Shown one piece after another: positions 38,220 through 46,821 of a stretch of 64,000 bases of DNA. The DNA is from Actinomycetales bacterium. GTDB taxonomy: Bacteria; Actinomycetota; Actinomycetes; Mycobacteriales; Micromonosporaceae. The stretch is taken from positions 62,001 to 126,000 of the forward strand of contig PKFB01000023.1 of assembly GCA_002919305.1 (NCBI GenBank). The letters run 5' to 3'. The notes under the pieces are model-generated. The model was not told the DNA's origin. It did not search any database and saw nothing but the letters and a program-made list of their open reading frames with translations. The number at the start of each line of letters is the position of its first letter. Within the stretch, counting starts at the first letter, position 1. The position numbers and the translations under genes are program-made.

Positions 38220-39257
38220 TCAGGAGGATGGAGTGGAGGCGGCGATCGGTCGACGCGCCGAAGGGTCGGTATAGGACGGCGACCACTCGTCTCCCTCCCC
38301 GGCAGGAGCGGCGTCGCCGGACGGGAAGTCGTCCCCCGACTCCGCGGAGGCTTCTTCGGTCGCCGGCTGGTTCCCGGCCGTGTCAGTGAGGCGCGAGGAA
38401 CGCCACGGTGGCCCAAACACGATCCGCGTCAGACGGGGCGGCAGCGTGGTTGACAGCACGGAAGCCGCCAGCACAGCGATCCCGACCAGCGCTGAGCCGA
38501 CTATGGCGTCGAGCCAGTAGTGGTTGGCCGTCACCACCACCACCGCAGTGGTCGCCACCGGATGAGCCAGGGCGAGCCACCGCCACCGTCCTTTGAGGAC
38601 CCGGATCACCACGATCGCGACCACCAAGGCCCATCCCACGTGCAGGGAAGGCATCGCCGCGTACTGATTAGCAATGCCGCTTCCCGGTGGCGGATAGGCC
38701 GATGGGCCGACCAGGGACATGGTGTCGACCATGTCGAACTGGGGCATCAGCCGCGGGGGCGCCATCGGCGCCAGGATGTGCAGCACCAGCCCCATAGCAG
38801 TGGCGATCACCAGTTCGGCACGCAGCCGACCGTACGCCTGGGGCGCCCACACAAAGACGCCGACTAGTAACGCGCACACCACCGGGAAATGCCCCAGGAT
38901 GTAGTACAGGTTCGCCAGCCGGGCCAGCGGCTCCCAACCCAACGCCCACGCTTGAATCACCTGTTCGCTGGGAAGGTGTAAGGCCCGCTCCAGGTCCCAC
39001 AGCCATACGGCGTTGTCGACGGCCTGTTCTACCCGGCCATCGGCGAAGTGGCGTCCCATCTCGTACGCCAGGAACAGGACCGCGAGCAACGCCGTCTCTG
39101 CCAGGAGCGCCCCTAGAAGAGTGATTGCACGCCCCCACTTGGTTTTCTGTGGATTTACCGGGGCCGGGGTACCGGACGCGGGGACGCGGGGCGATTCCTC
39201 GACAGAGAGTCGCGACCAGGATCCCGCCTTCTCGGTACGTGCCGCGACTCCAGACAC
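38220..39257 (-). CDS. PAP2-like membrane protein (phosphatase/inositolphosphotransferase type)
   Basis: This 345-residue protein has about six membrane spans between residues 44 and 275, and a disordered acidic C-terminal tail (about 290-345). The PAP2 active-site blocks are visible as MPSLHVGWAL and ANHYWLDAIVG (His residues for phosphoryl transfer). Similar actinobacterial proteins are annotated as phosphatases or Aur1/Ipt1-like inositol-phospholipid transferases. The GTG start has GGGGGAG at good spacing. It stands alone; function beyond the family is not known. Confidence 0.88.
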   Translation of the reverse strand: MSGVAARTEKAGSWSRLSVEESPRVPASGTPAPVNPQKTKWGRAITLLGALLAETALLAVLFLAYEMGRHFADGRVEQAVDNAVWLWDLERALHLPSEQVIQAWALGWEPLARLANLYYILGHFPVVCALLVGVFVWAPQAYGRLRAELVIATAMGLVLHILAPMAPPRLMPQFDMVDTMSLVGPSAYPPPGSGIANQYAAMPSLHVGWALVVAIVVIRVLKGRWRWLALAHPVATTAVVVVTANHYWLDAIVGSALVGIAVLAASVLSTTLPPRLTRIVFGPPWRSSRLTDTAGNQPATEEASAESGDDFPSGDAAPAGEGDEWSPSYTDPSARRPIAASTPSS

Positions 39258-39654
39258 TGGCCACTCCCCCGATAAACACGCGCGATCCCGTGTTCACCCG
39301 AGGATCAAGGTCTCGCTACGATCCTGTCAAGAACGAACGTTCGTTTTGTAATGTGGCAGTTACCACGCCCCACAGGATCTGTACGAGTACGACAACGCCC
39401 GGGTGGGGAACCGCGAAACGGAACGGTTCAACGCGTAACGCCATTACGGAGAGTCACAACAAATACGTCATGGTCTCGCGAGGGGCGCCCGCGTCTGTTG
39501 GACATCATTCATCATGATGTCCACTCAGAGGCTGTCAGGTAATAGTCAAGAGACGCCTGTCACCCAGAGTGGTAGGAATTTCCGGGCTTCCCCTAAGGGG
39601 GACACCGCGCCAATGTCAGGGGCCGGTATCAGGCCATGTCAGGGTCCACATTGC
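39258..39654. promoter_or_regulatory. Intergenic region with a 14-bp palindrome and a hairpin
   Basis: This 397-base gap has a perfect palindrome AACGAACGTTCGTT at 39332-39345, about 75 bases before the PAP2 gene and likely a repressor site, and a 10-bp stem hairpin at 39499-39523. The octamer AACGAACG recurs at 46702 in the divergent region before the Hsp70-fusion gene. Confidence 0.5.
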
Positions 39655-40698
39655 TCACACGGCCGCGCGGTCAGGAAGCGCCTTAGGCAGCTGCACGGTA
39701 ACGGTGAGTACTCCGTCGGTGAGCGTACTGGTTGTGGGCAGATTCAAACCGTTCAACAAGGTGCGGGCTCGAGGATCGGCGGGGGTGAACCGCGCATGGA
39801 GTTTCTCCACTCCGGCCCGGCCGGCGGCCACCGCCAATCGGCGAAGGATGGCCGTGGCCAGCCGTCGCCGCTGCATGGCGTCCTCAACCAGAATCCCGAC
39901 CTCGGCCTCCTGCCCATCGATAAGCAGGGTTCCCAAAGCCACAATCGCGCCGTTAGAGGTTTCAGCACCCAGCGCGTATCCGGCGGTATGCCCCAACAAC
40001 CGGTGAATCCACTCCCGGTCGGGAACGGTGTCGACACCGTAACGGCCCGCCAGTGATTCCGGAGAGCACCGATTGTGCATCCGCCAAACCTGTTCGGTGT
40101 CCGACACCCCACAACGCCGCAGCGTCACCTCGGCCCCGTCGGGGAGGATGACCACAGTCCGAGGCAGCATGGAGGCGGTCTCAACGCAATTCATCATGTC
40201 CACCGCCGCCCGCGCCCGGGCGAACTCGGTGGGCGTGAAAGGCATCCCTTCCCGCCGCGCCACCAGCACTCCCCCGTCGGGGTCCGGCAGGGACATCACC
40301 GTCTCTCCGGGACGGTACCCGGTCGCCACCTGATCACCGGGGCGCCACCGCACTTCATCGGCATCCAGCAGATCAGCCAGCAGGACGGTGATATCCACCG
40401 GGTCCATCACCTGTTGACCGGCCAATCGCAGCGCCCGCGTCGGCATGTCCACCAACGCCTGCGTGTGTGCCACCCGTACCACAGGCTGACGCCCGCCGCC
40501 TTGCAGCACCGCCTCGACGATGGCGCTTTCGGTGATATGGGAGGGGACGTCCACCACCAGGTCGTCCACCACATGCTCACCGGTCACGTGGACCTGCAGC
40601 GCGAGGATATTCGCTGGTAGCTCCGCCAGACGGGCCCCTAGATCGGCCAGACGTCCAGGGGTGTCGGGCAAGATCACCCGGATCTGCCAGAGTGCCAT
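39655..40698 (-). CDS. ACT-domain protein with C-terminal GNAT acetyltransferase domain
   Basis: This 347-residue cytoplasmic protein starts with an ACT-like regulatory domain (IRVILPDTPGRLADLGARLAE; residues 1-75), followed by a linker region and a GNAT domain (about 185-335) with VTLRRCGVSDTEQVWRM, AEVGILVEDAMQRRRLATAIL and a C-terminal beta strand. ACT domains bind amino acids and GNATs acetylate amines, so an amino-acid-controlled protein or metabolite acetyltransferase is plausible. The acetyl-CoA loop is only partly canonical (QRRRLA). AAGGAAA precedes the ATG. Confidence 0.85.
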   Translation of the reverse strand: MALWQIRVILPDTPGRLADLGARLAELPANILALQVHVTGEHVVDDLVVDVPSHITESAIVEAVLQGGGRQPVVRVAHTQALVDMPTRALRLAGQQVMDPVDITVLLADLLDADEVRWRPGDQVATGYRPGETVMSLPDPDGGVLVARREGMPFTPTEFARARAAVDMMNCVETASMLPRTVVILPDGAEVTLRRCGVSDTEQVWRMHNRCSPESLAGRYGVDTVPDREWIHRLLGHTAGYALGAETSNGAIVALGTLLIDGQEAEVGILVEDAMQRRRLATAILRRLAVAAGRAGVEKLHARFTPADPRARTLLNGLNLPTTSTLTDGVLTVTVQLPKALPDRAAV

Positions 40699-40897
40699 CC
40701 GTTTCCTTAACTGTGGGACTGTGGAACGCCCCGATCACCATCCTCGATGACCGGCGGCACCTGTGTCCTGCGACCGGCGGCCTTAGGATGCCCGACGCGG
40801 GTTACCCCGATGTTTCCACTGGATGTCCACCTCTCCGATCCGGATTGAGCATTCTCACAATGTCCTGATCTCCACACCCGACGCCCCATCACACCGA

Positions 40898-41872
40898 TCA
40901 GGTCCGTTCCCGGAGGCGGGAAGAGTCACCAACGACCGGCGGCTCCCCAAAGGACAGCTTCAGCCCGAACGCCCAGAACAGGCGGGTGATCATGTGATAC
41001 CGCTTGCTGTCGGTCGGCAAGGTCCGGGCGAGTTTGAGCAGCTGACCGGCGGCGTCATCCGAGAGCGCCTCCGGCCCCTCCGCCTCAACGATGAGCGCCA
41101 CGGCCCGCAGAGCCCAGTACTGGTTGAACGGCACATCCTCACGGCGACACAGCACCTCCACCAGCGGCCCCAGCAGCGCCGGATCGGGGCGCGCGTACAA
41201 ATACGCGTACCCGGCCAACCGCTCCCCGACGTGCTCAGAACGCAACGCGGCCCGGACATCGAAATCCGTCGTGTGAGGAGCGATCGCCATCAACTTGCCG
41301 AAGATGCGGTCCATCACCCCGACCCGCTGCGGCTCGCTGCGCTCGGTACTGACGTGAGCAAACTCGGCCACCAGCCGGGCGATCAGCTCATGCAGCTCTG
41401 CATCAGGCCTGTCCCCACCCCACTGGGAAACCGCTGGTGGGGTGACGGTACGGACCGGATGGTACGGCTGGGCTCTCTGACGAGGTGGGAGCGGAATCGG
41501 TCCGGAGGCTGGCCCTGCCAAACCCTGGGCGGCTCCCAGCGCCGCCCGGGCCGAATGCGCCACATTGGCCACATCCCGCTCGGTACGCTCCACCCGCTCG
41601 GCCAGCTCGCGGTACTCCAACCGCCATCCTCCGGGCAGCTCCACCCGTGAGAACACCCCACCCAACCAGGGCAGGATGGCGACCAGCAGGAGGGCGAGGG
41701 TGGCTACGTCGATATCAAGCTGTGGCCACACCAGCCGGACCACCACCAACCCGAGCGAAATCACGCTGATACCGGCAGCCACTATCCGCTGCCGAGCGCG
41801 CCGCCGATCAATGCGCTCGGTTTCGGTTTCGTGCCTGTCACGTGGTGACTCGGCGAAGCGACGCGTATCCAT
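40898..41872 (-). CDS. Membrane protein with two N-terminal spans and helical C-terminal domain
   Basis: This 324-residue protein has a charged N-terminus, two close membrane spans (about 33-51 and 55-74), a helical segment, a Pro-rich linker and a C-terminal all-helical domain (about 175-310) that may be HEAT-like. I do not recognise the family. The start is taken at ATG 41872; it has no strong ribosome binding site and the frame is open a little upstream. It is a single gene. Confidence 0.65.
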   Translation of the reverse strand: MDTRRFAESPRDRHETETERIDRRRARQRIVAAGISVISLGLVVVRLVWPQLDIDVATLALLLVAILPWLGGVFSRVELPGGWRLEYRELAERVERTERDVANVAHSARAALGAAQGLAGPASGPIPLPPRQRAQPYHPVRTVTPPAVSQWGGDRPDAELHELIARLVAEFAHVSTERSEPQRVGVMDRIFGKLMAIAPHTTDFDVRAALRSEHVGERLAGYAYLYARPDPALLGPLVEVLCRREDVPFNQYWALRAVALIVEAEGPEALSDDAAGQLLKLARTLPTDSKRYHMITRLFWAFGLKLSFGEPPVVGDSSRLRERT

Positions 41873-42148
41873 GGGGTGGCGCAAGTGTGGCACTAATTTG
41901 ACGTTTTGCCCAGCTCGCGCGTGTCGCACGCTGCCGTCTGGCAAGCCGCTGCGGTATCGGGTTCCCGCTGGCTTGCCCCATCCGGTGGCCCTAGTTGTCG
42001 ACGTACCAATTGGGGCTCACCGTCCCCCCGTCCGGGGCGACATACCCTACGCTGTGCGCAAGCCTCATCGGGTGCCGGCGCACCCGCACAACACCACGGC
42101 GCGCAGGGCCACGGCTTGGAGCAGGTGGCGTTCGGAAGAGGACACAGT

Positions 42149-42538
42149 GTGGCGCTGAATATCGAGATCGATCAGTACAAAGGCTGCGTGGTGGCGCACC
42201 TGTCCGGCGAGCTGGATCTCACGGTGGCTACCGAGACCCAGGACCGGTTCGCGGAGTTGATAGCCGCGCCTGGCGCTGCGGGCCCATTGCGGCTGGTGAT
42301 CGATCTCACCCAGGTGTTCTTCTGCGACTCCACCGGCATCGGTGTGCTGGCCTGGATCCTGCGTGCGGTGCACAAGGCGCACGGGCAGTTGGCTCTGGTC
42401 GCTCCCCGGGGGATCTTGGTGACCAACCTCATCGAGGTCACCCAACTGTCCCGGGTCATTCCCACCCATCCCACGGTTGAGGCCGCCTGTCAGTATCTGA
42501 CCGGCTCACCCCCTGCAGCGACCGGTACGACGCCCTAA
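42149..42538 (+). CDS. STAS-domain anti-anti-sigma factor
   Basis: This 129-residue cytoplasmic protein is a SpoIIAA-like anti-sigma factor antagonist. It has the strand pattern CVVAHLSGELDL near the start and the phospho-acceptor loop FFCDSTGIGVLAW, whose Ser would be phosphorylated by an anti-sigma kinase. No kinase or sigma gene is adjacent. GGAAGAGG precedes the GTG start at 42149; the frame is open upstream but that part does not look coding. A second STAS protein is at 53007. Confidence 0.88.
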   Translation: MALNIEIDQYKGCVVAHLSGELDLTVATETQDRFAELIAAPGAAGPLRLVIDLTQVFFCDSTGIGVLAWILRAVHKAHGQLALVAPRGILVTNLIEVTQLSRVIPTHPTVEAACQYLTGSPPAATGTTP

Positions 42539-42586
42539 CCTTTATCTCCTTATCCGACGCGACATCGAGTAGAACGAGTTCACCGA

Positions 42587-43276
42587 ATGTCCATTGATCT
42601 GATGGCGCTGCTGCCACCACAGTGGCGGGAGCGCATGGAGCCCTTACTGGACCCGGACCACGTCGCCGCCCTCTCGGCCTTCCTGACCGAGGAGTACGCG
42701 GGTGAGACGCCTATCTATCCCCCCTTACCCGATCTATTCACGGCGTTTCGCCTCTGCTCCCCCGAGGACGCCAGGGTGCTCATCCTGGGCCAGGACCCCT
42801 ATCACCGTGCCGGTCAGGCCCACGGCCTCAGCTTCAGCGTGCCGGAAGGCGTCACCCCACCACCGTCACTGCGTAACGTCTTCCGGGAGCTGCAGGATGA
42901 CCTGGGGATCCCGCCCAGTAAGAGCGGTTCCCTCACCGGTTGGGCGGCTCAGGGGGTGTTGCTCCTCAACGCGGTGCTCACTGTGCGCGCCGGCGCCGCT
43001 GGTTCGCACGCCGGCCGCGGGTGGGAGGAATTCACCGACGCCGCGATCCGGGTGCTCGACGCCAAGGACACCCGGGTGGTCTTTGTCCTGTGGGGCAGTT
43101 ACGCCCGGCGGAAACGGACATTGGTCACCCGTCCCCACCACGTGATCCTGGAGGCGGGCCACCCCAGTCCGATGAATCCTCGAGGCTTCTTGGGGAGCCG
43201 ACCATTCAGCAAGGTCAATAAGGCATTGGCCGATGCTGGCCTGCCCGAAATCGACTGGGCGCGCCGCTCCCTGTAA
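42587..43276 (+). CDS. ung: Uracil-DNA glycosylase, family 1
   Basis: This 229-residue enzyme removes uracil from DNA in base-excision repair. The catalytic water-activating loop LILGQDPYH (D70) and the DNA-intercalation region containing HPSP (H192) are both intact, with LLLNAVLTVRAGAAGSH in between. The HPSP is followed by MNPRGFLGSRPFS, a common actinobacterial variant. It is followed by a strong terminator and is not in an obvious operon. Confidence 0.96.
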   Translation: MSIDLMALLPPQWRERMEPLLDPDHVAALSAFLTEEYAGETPIYPPLPDLFTAFRLCSPEDARVLILGQDPYHRAGQAHGLSFSVPEGVTPPPSLRNVFRELQDDLGIPPSKSGSLTGWAAQGVLLLNAVLTVRAGAAGSHAGRGWEEFTDAAIRVLDAKDTRVVFVLWGSYARRKRTLVTRPHHVILEAGHPSPMNPRGFLGSRPFSKVNKALADAGLPEIDWARRSL

Positions 43277-43338
43277 GCCCACTGGGCCGCTTGAGCTCAG
43301 CTTCTGACCAAGGCGCCGCAACGGTGCCACCTTCACGC

Positions 43339-43385
43339 GGTGGGGCGGTGGCGCTCCCGGACGAGGGGAGCGCCACCGCCCCACC
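43339..43385. terminator. Bidirectional 20-bp hairpin terminator
   Basis: A perfect 20-bp stem (43339-43358 with 43366-43385) and a 7-base loop sits between the convergent ung gene and the Hsp70-fusion gene. Confidence 0.8.
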
Positions 43386-43449
43386 CTCACGGTCGTGGTG
43401 TGCCGTATGACTCCATACGCCACCCTCGAACGCGGTTAACGCGGACGGA

Positions 43450-46400
43450 TCATTCCGCGAAGCTCAAGGTGTCGTACCGCAGCCGCCCACCGGCATCCAC
43501 GGTGATCCCCTCGATGCTTCCGTTCGAGACGATGGTCGTCACTCCGGCCGCCACCGGTATCGCGGGCATCTGCTGATCCAGTACCTCCAGGGCGTCCCGG
43601 TACTGGGTCTGCGGGTCCGGCTGGGAGTCGGCCTCACGCATCAGGCGATCGAAGTCGGCGTCATTGAAGCCCCAGTAGTTGTACGCGCCGTCGCTCCTGA
43701 ACAGCGGACCGATGTAGCCGTCCACCCGGGGGTAATCCGCCCGCCAGCGCAACAGCGCCATTCCAGGCAGCTCCTGCGCCACCGTGCGCTCGACGAGTTC
43801 CGCGGTCTCCACCTCGCGAAGCTCGACCTCGATCTCCAGAACCTCCACCAGCTGTTCGCGGATCTCACCGGCGAGCGGCTCTAACCGAGGGTCGTCGTAC
43901 CACAGTTCCAGCGCGTCATCCCCGGACCAGCCACCCGCCTGATCCAGCAGCTGCGCGGCCCGGGCCGGCTCGGTCTGGCAGTAACCGCAGTTCCCCTCTC
44001 CCGGCGCGGCCGGGGTCCCGGAGGGGATGAAGTTGTTCAGTGCCTGCCACTCACCCGCGACCTGACCGGCGATCGCCTCCCGATCCAACGCCAGCGACAA
44101 CGCCCGCCTCACCTCGGGGTCGGAGAACTCGGGCCGGTACAACGGCAGCGCCAGCATCAGGATCTGACCGTCAAACGCGTTGGTCAGGTGTTCTCCGTAT
44201 TCCTGTGAGGCGTTGTCCAGCGAGCTGGAGGGCACCCCATCCACCAGCGTCAGATCCCCGGCGACGAACGACATGTAAGCGGTCTCGGGGTCCGGCATGA
44301 TCCGCAGAGTCAGCACATCGATCTGCGGCTGCTCACCGGGGTAGTCCTCGTTACGCTCCAGCACGATCTGGTTGCCTTCCTCCAAGGCGGAGGCCACCCG
44401 GAACGGCCCATTGCCGATCGGGTGACGGTGGCAGGTCTCCAGATCCTCCAGACACCCGGCGGTCACCGGCAGGAAGGCCGCTTCGGCCAGCAGACGCCGG
44501 AATCCCACAAACGGGGTCGTGAGCGTCACCTGCAGCGTCCGGGCATCGACAACCTCCACGCCGGACAGTTGGTTGGCGCTGGGGTTGTCGCCCTGCATCT
44601 GGTCGTACCCCTCTATCCGCGCGAAGAAGTGATTGTTCGCCTGCTGGTTGGGGCCGTAGGCGGCGTAGTTCCAGGCTCGGGCGAACGCTTCGGCGTCGAC
44701 GGGGTCACCGTTATGGAAGGTCCATCCTTCTCGGATGCGGATGGTCCAGACCCGGTTGTCAGCGCTGTCGACCGCCTCGGCCACCGTGTTGGTGGGGGAG
44801 CCGTCCTCCGGGTTCAACGTCACCAAGCCGGTGTACAGGCTGTGCACAATCGCCAGCTCCGATCTGGTGCTGGCTTGGGAAGGCAGCAGACTGTGCGGCT
44901 CGGCGATGTTGGTGATCACCGCCCTTTCTTCCCCTGGGCCCGGTGACGTGGTGGTGGAGTTATCGTCGTCACTCGGCCGTGTCAAGAAGTACACGACACC
45001 GGTACCGACCAGCAGGATCAGCACGATCACCCCGGCCAGCACCCCGATGAGGGCGCTTCGATTCCGACGCGGCGGCGGCCCTGAGCTCAGCGGGGGGTAC
45101 GGCCCGAAGGTCGGACCGGGCGGCGGGCCAGGCGGCGGGCTGGTCGGCCCCGAAGACGGGGGGTACGCCGGAGGCGCCCCGGATGTGGGGGCCGACGGCG
45201 GAACTCCCGGTGTCGTACCGGAACCGTGGGCCATGGCTCCGACGGGCGGCTGCGTGCCCGGGGGCATCGGTGGTGTCGCGCCTGGCCCAGGCACAGGAGC
45301 AGGCACGGACGGACCGCCCTGTGGAGGCGCGGGCGGACCAGCCACCGGGACCGGCGGGGAGACCGGGGCGGTCGGCGGGGCGGACGGGCTGTTCGCCACC
45401 AGGACCGCTGGTGTGGCAGGGGTGGAGAACTCGGCGGCGATGTTGGGCAGTGTCGGCGGTTCCTGGGTGTCCGACGGCGGCAGTGGGGTCGCGGCGCCCA
45501 CAGCGACAGCGAGTTCCGGTTGATCGGCCGGTACCGGCACGGTCGCCAAGGCTTGGTGCAGCATCGCACCAACCAACGGCAATCGGCTGGATCCACCGAC
45601 CAGGAACACCCCGGCCAACTGCTGCGGGGTGATCCGGGACCGGTACAGCGCCTGCACCATCGCCTCAACCGTGCGCTGCACTATCGGTCCGGCGAGCCGG
45701 TCCAGATCCTCCCGGGTGAGCAGGGCATCGGTGCCGAACAGGGGCAGGTGGATCGACGCGGTCGGGGTGGTCAGTAGCGACTCCTTGGCCGCACGCACGC
45801 TGTTCCACAGCGCCAACCGGTGCTGCCAGTCCTCGGGGGTGCTCGGTGACGTCAGACGCTTCCAGTCGGCGGGCCGGACCGCACCGTGGACAGTACCCAG
45901 ATGGGTGACGATCGCATTGTCGATGTCCAGGCCACCCACCCCGTCCACGCTCTCGGTGGCGAGGATCTCGAACTGTTGAGGATCCCGGCGTACCACACTG
46001 GCCTCGAACCGACCAGCGCCGAAGTCATACACCGCCAGCGCGCTTCCCACCGGTATGGAGCGCCCCAGCACCATCGTGTAGTAGGTGGCGGCGGCCACGG
46101 GGGTCGGGGTTAAAGACACCTGCCCCAATCCAGCAGCGGCCGCTGCGTCGGCCAGTCGAAGCCGACGCGGCGGAGACCACGCAGCGGGGCAGACCACGGT
46201 CGTGACCCGATCCCGTCCCGGGGTGCCACTACCGGCTCGGTCCGCCTCCAAGCCCACCCGTTGCAACACCACCTTCAGGGCGGCCTCGATCCCCACCGGG
46301 TGCCCACCCAGTGTCAAGGTCTCCGTATCGATGTGCCGCAGTGGGTGCAATTCCAGACGGGAAGGGTCACTAGCCGCCTGTGAGAAGGCCTCCCATCCCG

Positions 46401-46560
46401 CCAGCAGCCGATTGGGCCCCTCGGCGTACACCGCCGACGGTAGGAGGGGGGTCCCATCGAACAGCAATGGTTGGATCTGGCCATCGGGACGACGGGATAC
46501 CGCAACCGTGTAAGCGGTCCCCACGTCTATTCCGAGTCGGAACTCTCCACTCTGAGCCAC
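43450..46560 (-). CDS. Hsp70-like ATPase / single TM / family-5 solute-binding domain fusion
   Basis: This 1036-residue single open frame joins three parts. Residues 1-360 are an Hsp70/actin-type ATPase: phosphate loop 1 LGIDVGTAYTVAV (9-21), phosphate loop 2 VYDFGAGRFEASVV (GGGT weakened to GAGR), connect region GVGGLDIDNAIV and adenosine motif VFLVGGSSRLP. No Hsp70 substrate-binding domain follows; instead a Pro/Gly-rich linker (about 360-500), one membrane span (503-527) and a SBP_bac_5 domain (about 545-1036) with YTGLVTLNPEDG, WTFHNGDPVDAEAFARAWN and GNGPFRV. Expected topology: ATPase inside, peptide- or solute-binding domain outside. It has no signal peptide and no permease partners, so sensing is more likely than import. 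I infer a receptor-like role. Confidence 0.92.
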   Translation of the reverse strand: MAQSGEFRLGIDVGTAYTVAVSRRPDGQIQPLLFDGTPLLPSAVYAEGPNRLLAGWEAFSQAASDPSRLELHPLRHIDTETLTLGGHPVGIEAALKVVLQRVGLEADRAGSGTPGRDRVTTVVCPAAWSPPRRLRLADAAAAAGLGQVSLTPTPVAAATYYTMVLGRSIPVGSALAVYDFGAGRFEASVVRRDPQQFEILATESVDGVGGLDIDNAIVTHLGTVHGAVRPADWKRLTSPSTPEDWQHRLALWNSVRAAKESLLTTPTASIHLPLFGTDALLTREDLDRLAGPIVQRTVEAMVQALYRSRITPQQLAGVFLVGGSSRLPLVGAMLHQALATVPVPADQPELAVAVGAATPLPPSDTQEPPTLPNIAAEFSTPATPAVLVANSPSAPPTAPVSPPVPVAGPPAPPQGGPSVPAPVPGPGATPPMPPGTQPPVGAMAHGSGTTPGVPPSAPTSGAPPAYPPSSGPTSPPPGPPPGPTFGPYPPLSSGPPPRRNRSALIGVLAGVIVLILLVGTGVVYFLTRPSDDDNSTTTSPGPGEERAVITNIAEPHSLLPSQASTRSELAIVHSLYTGLVTLNPEDGSPTNTVAEAVDSADNRVWTIRIREGWTFHNGDPVDAEAFARAWNYAAYGPNQQANNHFFARIEGYDQMQGDNPSANQLSGVEVVDARTLQVTLTTPFVGFRRLLAEAAFLPVTAGCLEDLETCHRHPIGNGPFRVASALEEGNQIVLERNEDYPGEQPQIDVLTLRIMPDPETAYMSFVAGDLTLVDGVPSSSLDNASQEYGEHLTNAFDGQILMLALPLYRPEFSDPEVRRALSLALDREAIAGQVAGEWQALNNFIPSGTPAAPGEGNCGYCQTEPARAAQLLDQAGGWSGDDALELWYDDPRLEPLAGEIREQLVEVLEIEVELREVETAELVERTVAQELPGMALLRWRADYPRVDGYIGPLFRSDGAYNYWGFNDADFDRLMREADSQPDPQTQYRDALEVLDQQMPAIPVAAGVTTIVSNGSIEGITVDAGGRLRYDTLSFAE

Positions 46561-46693
46561 TCGGCGAGTTTAGAGAGTGGACGCAACCCCAGGTGACACC
46601 AGGAGGCCCGGATTTTTCGCGAAGAAAGAAGCAAAAGGAAAGAATGCGGCTTTTGATCGACGATGATGTGACGTGCAGTGTCGAGCCGTGTGC

Positions 46694-46711
46694 TCGTTTC
46701 AAACGAACGAG
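46694..46711. promoter_or_regulatory. Candidate operator between Hsp70-fusion and GT39 genes
   Basis: TCGTTTCAAACGA (46694-46706) is a palindrome around one central base, and an overlapping CTCGTT/AACGAG pair extends to 46711. It lies mid-way in the 261-base divergent gap. AACGAACG is shared with the palindrome at 39332. Confidence 0.4.
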
Positions 46712-46821
46712 TGGCGTTCCAACCGGCTTACCGACTGCCAGTTAGGGTGTCTGTCTAAGACATACCGTCCTCATGGACGCCGTGGAAATCTTTTCAACAC
46801 CACCCAGGCAAGCGAGACTCC

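Noticed and set aside
43450..46560. Frameshift artefact joining two genes (Hsp70 and SBP)
   Set aside because: The frame is continuous through the linker and membrane span, and the linker has the composition of real membrane-Hsp70 linkers; still, resequencing would settle it.
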